Below are positions 33,543-38,431 of a stretch of 38,431 nt of DNA, one piece after another; position 1 is the first letter of the stretch; each line of letters starts with the position of its first letter. The notes under the pieces were generated by a model. That model was not told the DNA's origin. It did no database searches and saw only the letters and a list, made by a program, of their open reading frames with translations. Made by a program: the position numbers and the translations under genes. The DNA is from an uncultured Clostridia bacterium (GTDB lineage Bacteria; Bacillota; Clostridia; Christensenellales; UBA1242): the NCBI GenBank assembly GCA_944349805.1, contig CALVNP010000034.1, positions 1-38,431 on the forward strand, written 5' to 3'.

Positions 33543-33896
33543 ATGAGAATTAAAAGATCAGTTACAGCACTTAAAAAACGCAGAGCCATTTTAAAACAAG
33601 CAAAGGGCTATCGCGGAGCTAAAAGTAAACTTTATAGAGTTGCTCGTCAACAAGTTATGAAAAGTGGACAATATGCTTATATTGGTAGAAAACAAAGGAA
33701 GAGAAATTTTAGAAGTCTTTGGATTACAAGAATTTCAGCTGCTTGCAAATTGAATGGAATTTCTTATAGTAAGTTTATGTATGGTTTGAAAAAATCTAAC
33801 ATCAATTTAAATAGAAAAGTATTAGCAGAACTTGCAGCTCGTGATGAAAAAGCTTTTGCTGAACTTGTAGAAACAGCTAAAAAAACAATTGCATAG
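33543..33896 (+). CDS. rplT: 50S ribosomal protein L20
   Basis: A 117-aa L20, an early 50S assembly protein and probable autorepressor of this operon through the leader. Typical segments are LKQAKGYRGAKSKLYRVARQ, YAYIGRKQRKRNFRSLWI and GISYSKFMYGLKKSNINLNR. GGGAG serves as RBS. A terminator follows the stop codon. Confidence 0.98.
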   Translation: MRIKRSVTALKKRRAILKQAKGYRGAKSKLYRVARQQVMKSGQYAYIGRKQRKRNFRSLWITRISAACKLNGISYSKFMYGLKKSNINLNRKVLAELAARDEKAFAELVETAKKTIA

Positions 33897-33897
33897 T

Positions 33898-33927
33898 AAA
33901 AAACTTATCTTAGGATAAGTTTTTTAT
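33898..33927 (+). terminator. Intrinsic terminator after rplT
   Basis: AAAAACTTATC / GATAAGTTTTT stem with a TTAG loop and T-tail. Confidence 0.9.
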
Positions 33928-33937
33928 TGCTTTATGC

Positions 33938-33966
33938 TTGCTAAAAAACTATTAAACCATTATAAT
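33938..33966 (+). promoter_or_regulatory. Promoter of the TrmH-family gene with +1 at a GTG start codon
   Basis: TTGCTA (33938-33943), exactly 17 nt, consensus TATAAT (33961-33966). GTG 33973 is 6 nt after the -10 hexamer, so the start codon is the expected +1. No RBS precedes it. Confidence 0.8.
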
Positions 33967-33972
33967 TTAGTT

Positions 33973-34686
33973 GTGATTACATCAACTCAAAATGAAAGAA
34001 TTAAAAATATTAAAAAATTATTAAAAGATAGAGAATATCTTTTTTTAGATAATCCAAAACTTATATATGAAGCAATAAACTCTGGTAGAAATTTGGAGTA
34101 CTTAATTGTAAAAGAAAGCTATTCAGGTAAAACGGATTATGGAGGAGAAGTAATAATTGTTTCAGAGAATGTGTTTAATATCTTTTCTCAAACAGTCAAT
34201 TCTCAGGGAATTATAGGTGTTTTAAAACTTTGTAAAAAGACAATAGACATTCCCAGTGGCAATTTTTTAATTTTAGATGAAGTTCAAGACCCTGGAAATG
34301 TTGGAACACTTATTCGATCAGCTTTAGGAGCTAATTTTAAAGATGTTTATTTAATAAATTGTGCTAGAATTAGTGATAAAGTTATAAGAAGCTCAATGGG
34401 AGCAATTTTCAAGGTTAATGTTTATGAATGCTCAAAAAATGAATTTATAAACATATGTAAAGATAAAAATATGTTTTACGCTGATATGAATGGCGAAAAT
34501 GTATACAATAAAAAATTTATTAAAAATATTGGAATAGTTATAGGAAATGAAGGAAATGGAGTTAGTGATGAAATTAAAAGTATATGTAAGGGCTCAATTT
34601 CAATTCCTATGGCTAATCGTTTAGAAAGTTTAAATGCTTCTGTTGCAGGAAGCATAATAATGTATCAAATATATTTAAGGAGTTAG
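33973..34686 (+). CDS. TrmH/SpoU-family RNA 2'-O-methyltransferase, GTG start
   Basis: A 237-aa SPOUT methyltransferase. The N-terminal substrate-binding part opens ITSTQNERIKNIKKLLKDRE, the family start. The three knot motifs are LDEVQDPGNVGTLIRSA, IVIGNEGNGVS and IPMANRLESLNASVAGSIIM. It would methylate rRNA or tRNA ribose with SAM; the site cannot be read from sequence. GTG 33973 is preferred because the upstream ATG 33934 lies before the -10 box of the only good promoter. YebC starts 4 nt downstream, so this gene heads the yebC-ruvCAB-queA run. Confidence 0.9.
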   Translation: MITSTQNERIKNIKKLLKDREYLFLDNPKLIYEAINSGRNLEYLIVKESYSGKTDYGGEVIIVSENVFNIFSQTVNSQGIIGVLKLCKKTIDIPSGNFLILDEVQDPGNVGTLIRSALGANFKDVYLINCARISDKVIRSSMGAIFKVNVYECSKNEFINICKDKNMFYADMNGENVYNKKFIKNIGIVIGNEGNGVSDEIKSICKGSISIPMANRLESLNASVAGSIIMYQIYLRS

Positions 34687-34690
34687 ATTT

Positions 34691-35410
34691 ATGTCAGGAC
34701 ATAGTAAGTGGCACAATATTCAAGCTAGAAAGGGTAAAAGTGATGCACAAAGGGGTAAAATTTTTACAAAAATTGGTAGAGAAATTGCAGTAATAGTTAA
34801 AAATGGTGGTGCAGACCCTGTTTCAAATTCAAAATTAAGAGATGTTATAGCAAAAGCTAAACAAAATAATATGCCCAACGATTCAATTCAAAGAGCAATA
34901 AAAAAAGCAACGGGAGAACTTGCAGGTGTAAATTATGAAGAAACAACTTATGAAGGATATGGAATTGGTGGTTCTGCAGTTATTGTTGAATGTTTAACTG
35001 ATAATAAAAATAGAACGGCAGGTGATGTTCGTCATAGTTTTGACAAACACGGTGGAAGTTTGGGTGCATCGGGTTGTGTTTCATATTTGTTTAAGAGAAA
35101 GGGAATAATTCTGTTAGAAAAACAAGATGGTGTTGATAGTGATGACATCTTAATGAAAGCACTTGAAGCAGGTGCTAAAGATGTTGTGGAAGAAGATGAT
35201 ACTTTTGTTATTGAAACATTACCAGATGAAATCAACAATGTTGTTGATTCATTAAAAAGCTTTGGAATTGTTGTAAATGAGTTTGATGTTGAACTTGTTC
35301 CAGATATGTATGTAGAACTTGATGAAGAAAAACAAGCAAAATTTGAAAAAATGATTGATGCATTGGAAGATTTAGATGATGTTCAAAATGTTTATCATAA
35401 TGTTAAGTAG
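34691..35410 (+). CDS. YebC/PmpR family protein
   Basis: A 239-aa protein of the YebC family. The opening MSGHSKWHNIQARKGKSDAQ and IFTKIGREIAVIVKNGG, then NNMPNDSIQRAIKKATGE and the DKHGGSLGASGCVSYLF motif, are unmistakable. YebC is annotated as a transcriptional regulator and, in more recent work, as a translation factor helping ribosomes on proline stretches (family knowledge). AAGGAG lies at the end of the methyltransferase gene. The yebC-ruvC neighbourhood is widely conserved. Confidence 0.96.
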   Translation: MSGHSKWHNIQARKGKSDAQRGKIFTKIGREIAVIVKNGGADPVSNSKLRDVIAKAKQNNMPNDSIQRAIKKATGELAGVNYEETTYEGYGIGGSAVIVECLTDNKNRTAGDVRHSFDKHGGSLGASGCVSYLFKRKGIILLEKQDGVDSDDILMKALEAGAKDVVEEDDTFVIETLPDEINNVVDSLKSFGIVVNEFDVELVPDMYVELDEEKQAKFEKMIDALEDLDDVQNVYHNVK

Positions 35411-35419
35411 GAAGTAAAG

Positions 35420-35911
35420 TTGAGAATTTTAGGTATTGATCCAGGTTATGGAATTGTGGGTTATGGAATAATAGATACAGATGGTTATAATCTTAGTGTT
35501 GTTGATTATGGTGTTATTTCTACACCTAAGGAAGAAACATTGCCTGTAAGATTAAATATAATAGCAGATTGCTTAACAGAAATTATAAATACTTTTAGAC
35601 CTGATGAAATTGCAATTGAAGAATTGTTTTATTTTAAAAACCAGAAGACAATTATTCCTGTTGCAGAAGCTAGAGGTATTATTGTTTATTTGTGTGGTAA
35701 ATTATGTGGAAAGGTTTTTGAATATACCCCACTTCAAGTAAAACAAGCTTTAACAGGTATTGGAAGAGCTGAAAAATATCAAATTCAATATATGGTAAAA
35801 ACTTTATTGGGTCTTGAAAAAATACCAAAGCCAGATGATGCAGCTGATGCCCTTGCCTTAGCAATCTGCCATAGTCAAATTAACTCTGCTTTGAATGTAA
35901 ATCAAATTTAG
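35420..35911 (+). CDS. ruvC: Holliday junction endonuclease RuvC
   Basis: A 163-aa RNase H-fold resolvase. The catalytic acids are in RILGIDPGYGIVGYG (first Asp), IAIEELFYFKNQKT (Glu) and KPDDAADALALAICH (last two Asp). TTG 35420 is the start, with AGGAAG overlapping the yebC stop. It is 9 nt upstream of ruvA, so the full ruvC-ruvA-ruvB resolvasome is in one operon. Many Firmicutes lack RuvC and use RecU; Clostridia commonly keep RuvC. Confidence 0.96.
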   Translation: MRILGIDPGYGIVGYGIIDTDGYNLSVVDYGVISTPKEETLPVRLNIIADCLTEIINTFRPDEIAIEELFYFKNQKTIIPVAEARGIIVYLCGKLCGKVFEYTPLQVKQALTGIGRAEKYQIQYMVKTLLGLEKIPKPDDAADALALAICHSQINSALNVNQI

Positions 35912-35920
35912 GAGAAAATT

Positions 35921-36511
35921 ATGATATCTTTTCTAATTGGAAGTATTGAAGAAAAGTCAGAACAAAGTGTTGTTTTAAATTGTAATAACATAGGTTATGA
36001 AATTTTTTGTTCTACAAATACAATAAACACGCTACCACTTATTAATGAAGAATGTAAAATATATACATACTTGCAAGTTAAGGAAGATGGAATCTCTCTT
36101 TTTGGTTTTTCCACCGTTGATGAAAAAGAGTTGTTTAATAAACTAATAACTGTAAATGGTGTTGGTCCCAAAATGGCCATTTCTATCTTATCTGGTATGA
36201 ATATTTCTGATTTGATAATTGCTATTATAAAAGAAGATGTTAATATGCTTTCTAAAATTAAAGGTTTGGGTAAAAAGACGGCAGAAAGAATTTGCCTAGA
36301 ACTTAAAGACAAATTGTCAACAGTAAATGGTGCATTGATAGATGATAATACGATTTCTATTGATGAAAGTATTTTAGATGATGCTTGCGAAGCATTAATT
36401 TCTTTAGGTGTATCTAAAAATGAAGCTTTGAGATTGGTTAAACAAAATGCAAATGAAAATAGCTCTGTGGAGGACATAATTTCAAATGCTTTGAGAAATA
36501 TGGGTAGGTGA
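35921..36511 (+). CDS. ruvA: Holliday junction branch migration protein RuvA
   Basis: A 196-aa RuvA tetramer subunit. The OB-fold N-terminal domain has [19 protein letters not shown], the two helix-hairpin-helix motifs are [17 protein letters not shown] and [15 protein letters not shown], and the C-terminal RuvB-contacting domain is [19 protein letters not shown]. The RBS is AGGAG before ATG 35921. The stop overlaps or nearly touches ruvB, giving translational coupling. Confidence 0.96.
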   Translation: MISFLIGSIEEKSEQSVVLNCNNIGYEIFCSTNTINTLPLINEECKIYTYLQVKEDGISLFGFSTVDEKELFNKLITVNGVGPKMAISILSGMNISDLIIAIIKEDVNMLSKIKGLGKKTAERICLELKDKLSTVNGALIDDNTISIDESILDDACEALISLGVSKNEALRLVKQNANENSSVEDIISNALRNMGR

Positions 36512-36513
36512 AT

Positions 36514-37563
36514 ATGGAAAATAATAGGTTTATATCTAGTTCTAAATCACTAACAGATGCAGAAATTGAAAATTCTTTGCGTCCAACTTCTATGAATGAA
36601 TATGTTGGTCAAAATAAAATTAAAGAAAAGTTAAGCATTTATATTCAAGCTGCAAAAAAAAGAAAAGAAGCTCTTGACCACGTTCTATTATATGGACCTC
36701 CAGGACTTGGAAAAACAACACTATCTCATATAATAGCTAACGAATTGGGGAGTCAAATAAAAATAACATCGGGGCCAGCAATTGAACACGCTGCCGATTT
36801 AGCTGCTATTTTAACCAATTTACAAAGAAATGATGTCCTATTTATTGATGAAATTCATAGGTTAAATAAGTCGGTTGAAGAAATTTTATATCCTGCTATG
36901 GAAGATTTTGCCCTAGATTTTATTGTTGGTAAAGGACCTTCAGCTAAGAATATGCGTTTAAAAATTCAACCCTTTACATTAATTGGTGCAACAACAAGAG
37001 CTGGTATGTTGACAGGACCCCTTCGTGATCGTTTTGGTGTCCTGTGTAGATTAGAACTTTATAATGAAAATGAATTAATGGAAATTATCAATCGCTCTGC
37101 AAGTGTTTTAAATATTAAAATTGATTCAGATGCTTGTTTAGAAATTGCTCGCAGAAGTAGGGGTACGCCTCGTCTTGCAAACAGAATATTAAAAAGAGTT
37201 AGAGATTATGCTGAAGTTTATGGTGACGGAGTTGTGACAAAACCTTTAACTGATAAAGCATTGGAACTTTTGGAAATAGATAAACTTGGATTAGACAATA
37301 TAGATAGAAGAATTTTATTAAACATAATAAATAAATTTGGTGGTGGACCTGTTGGATTAGATACTTTATCATCGGCAACAGGTGAAGATGCAACAACAAT
37401 TGAAGATGTTTATGAACCATTTTTAATTCAACTTGGTTTTATTGCAAGAACTCCAAGGGGAAGAATAGCACTTAAAGGGGCATACGATCACTTAAATCTT
37501 CCTTTGTCTACTGCACAAATTAATGCACTTGCAGTTTATGAGGTAAATGGAGATTTAGAATGA
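36514..37563 (+). CDS. ruvB: Holliday junction branch migration helicase RuvB
   Basis: A 349-aa AAA+ motor. Segments are [20 protein letters not shown], Walker [10 protein letters not shown] (about residues 60-68), Walker [12 protein letters not shown], sensor 1 and Arg finger in [18 protein letters not shown], and the winged helix [20 protein letters not shown] 36514 is favoured with GGTAGGTG as RBS; GTG 36508 overlapping the ruvA stop is an alternative that adds two residues. The 3' end overlaps queA (ATGA). Confidence 0.96.
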   Translation: MENNRFISSSKSLTDAEIENSLRPTSMNEYVGQNKIKEKLSIYIQAAKKRKEALDHVLLYGPPGLGKTTLSHIIANELGSQIKITSGPAIEHAADLAAILTNLQRNDVLFIDEIHRLNKSVEEILYPAMEDFALDFIVGKGPSAKNMRLKIQPFTLIGATTRAGMLTGPLRDRFGVLCRLELYNENELMEIINRSASVLNIKIDSDACLEIARRSRGTPRLANRILKRVRDYAEVYGDGVVTKPLTDKALELLEIDKLGLDNIDRRILLNIINKFGGGPVGLDTLSSATGEDATTIEDVYEPFLIQLGFIARTPRGRIALKGAYDHLNLPLSTAQINALAVYEVNGDLE

Positions 37564-38431
37564 TTGATTATACAAAAAAAAGTACATATTATTATAATCT
37601 TCCACAGGAACTGATTGCTCAAACACCAATTGAACCAAGAGATGAATCCAGACTTTTAGTTTTTAATAGAGATAATAAAACCATTTCACACAAGAAGTTT
37701 TATGATGTAATAGATTTTTTAAATCCTGGTGATGCGTTGGTTATAAACAATTCAAAGGTTTTACCAGCAAGATTATTTGGTAAAAAGGAAGATACATCTG
37801 CGAATATAGAAATTTTGTTACAAAAAAGAATAGATTTAAAAACTTGGAGTGTTATAGCTAGACCTTTTAAAAGGTTAAAAGTTGGAAATATTGTTGTTTT
37901 TTCTGAAAAATTAAAGTGTGTAATTAAAGAAAAATTTGATTATGGTGAATGCAAGATTGAATTTATATATTCTGGCCATTTTGAAGAAATATTGTCAGAA
38001 ATAGGTGAGATGCCACTTCCACCATATATTAAAGAAAAATTAAAAAATAAAGATAGATATCAAACTTTTTATGCCAAAGTTGATTATTCAAATGCAGCTC
38101 CAACTGCTGATTTGCATTTTACCCCTGCATTATTAGAAAGAATACAGAACAAGGGAATAAAGATAGTTGAAGTTTTGTTACACGTTGGCTTGGGTACATT
38201 CAGACCTGTTAAAGAAGACAATATCTTAAATCACGATATGCATTCTGAATATTATAAATTAACAGAAGAAAATGCAAAAATTTTAAACGATGTAAGAAAA
38301 AATGGTGGGAAAATTGTTGCTGTTGGAACAACATCTGTTAGAGTTTTGGAAACTTGTTCCAACAATGACGGGGAGCTTATTGCAGGTTTTGGTGAAACAA
38401 AAATATTTATTTATCCTCCATATAAATTTAA
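37560..38431 (+). CDS. queA: S-adenosylmethionine:tRNA ribosyltransferase-isomerase QueA (3' end outside window)
   Basis: 290 residues are visible of an enzyme of usually about 340 residues, which transfers the SAM ribosyl moiety to preQ1 in tRNA on the path to queuosine. Landmarks are [57 protein letters not shown] and [13 protein letters not shown]. The near-invariant PTAGLHF segment reads PTADLHF here (about residue 183), a Gly to Asp change. ATG 37560 overlaps the ruvB stop. The frame stays open to the window edge. The ruvB-queA order is common in Clostridia. Confidence 0.95.
   Translation, partial: MIDYTKKSTYYYNLPQELIAQTPIEPRDESRLLVFNRDNKTISHKKFYDVIDFLNPGDALVINNSKVLPARLFGKKEDTSANIEILLQKRIDLKTWSVIARPFKRLKVGNIVVFSEKLKCVIKEKFDYGECKIEFIYSGHFEEILSEIGEMPLPPYIKEKLKNKDRYQTFYAKVDYSNAAPTADLHFTPALLERIQNKGIKIVEVLLHVGLGTFRPVKEDNILNHDMHSEYYKLTEENAKILNDVRKNGGKIVAVGTTSVRVLETCSNNDGELIAGFGETKIFIYPPYKF

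Noticed and set aside
33934-33972. ATG 33934 as start of the TrmH-family gene
   Set aside because: It lies in the -35 box of a consensus promoter (TTGCTA-17-TATAAT) and lacks an RBS; the family N-terminus begins at GTG 33973.

Overview
This window is a gene-dense, A+T-rich segment of a Bacillota (Firmicutes) chromosome, most likely from an uncultured Clostridia-type spore former. The evidence is the low G+C, RBS-led genes with many TTG starts, intrinsic terminators, tRNA genes that encode CCA, a T-box, L19 and L20 leaders, and synteny with Bacillus/Clostridium core operons. Sporulation-linked genes (ylxY-like deacetylase, ytxC-like gene, collagen-like surface protein) support a spore-forming ancestry. 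No species is assigned. There are no insertion sequences, CRISPR arrays or rRNA genes, and almost everything is housekeeping.

Layout. 1-8.1 kb: 3' end of pnp, a ylxY-like deacetylase, an MBL-fold hydrolase, a nitroreductase, rarA, a divergent glycerophosphodiester phosphodiesterase, then lepA-hemW. 8.2-13.3 kb: an SRP/ribosome-maturation operon (ylxM-ffh-rpsP-khpA-rimM-trmD-rbgA-yraN), then rplS with its own promoter and L19 leader. 13.4-22.3 kb: comM-dprA-topA-trmFO-hslV-hslU-tcdA-trx. 22.3-25.3 kb: iscS-iscU, a 49-aa membrane protein, ruvX-DUF1292 and a 43-aa Ser/Asn/Lys-rich protein. 25.3-27.6 kb: an accessory-looking island with four tRNAs (Leu, Cys, Gly, Val), TTGACAC repeats, a 131-nt possibly structured non-coding element, and a collagen-like surface protein. 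27.7-30.1 kb: comF, a lipoprotein and ytxC. 30.1-33.9 kb: T-box-thrS, a DUF2188-like protein, and L20 leader-infC-rpmI-rplT. 34-38.4 kb: a TrmH-family methyltransferase, yebC, ruvC-ruvA-ruvB and queA, which is cut by the window edge.

The genes mainly serve translation and its machinery (lepA, ffh, rpsP, rimM, trmD, rbgA, rplS, trmFO, tcdA, thrS, infC, rpmI, rplT, queA), DNA recombination and uptake (rarA, comM, dprA, topA, ruvABC, ruvX, comF), proteolysis (hslUV) and Fe-S assembly (iscSU).

The most noteworthy signals are regulatory. Five transcription-unit heads (rarA, lepA, ruvX, comF, TrmH-family gene) have a -10 hexamer only 6-7 nt before the start codon and no Shine-Dalgarno, so they look like leaderless mRNAs in an organism whose other genes have strong RBSs. 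Nearly every recognisable promoter has an extended -10 (TGN, mostly TGA). A 131-nt element after tRNA-Gly has a closing helix, a long hairpin and a possible pseudoknot, and carries 12 nt antisense to the tRNA itself.
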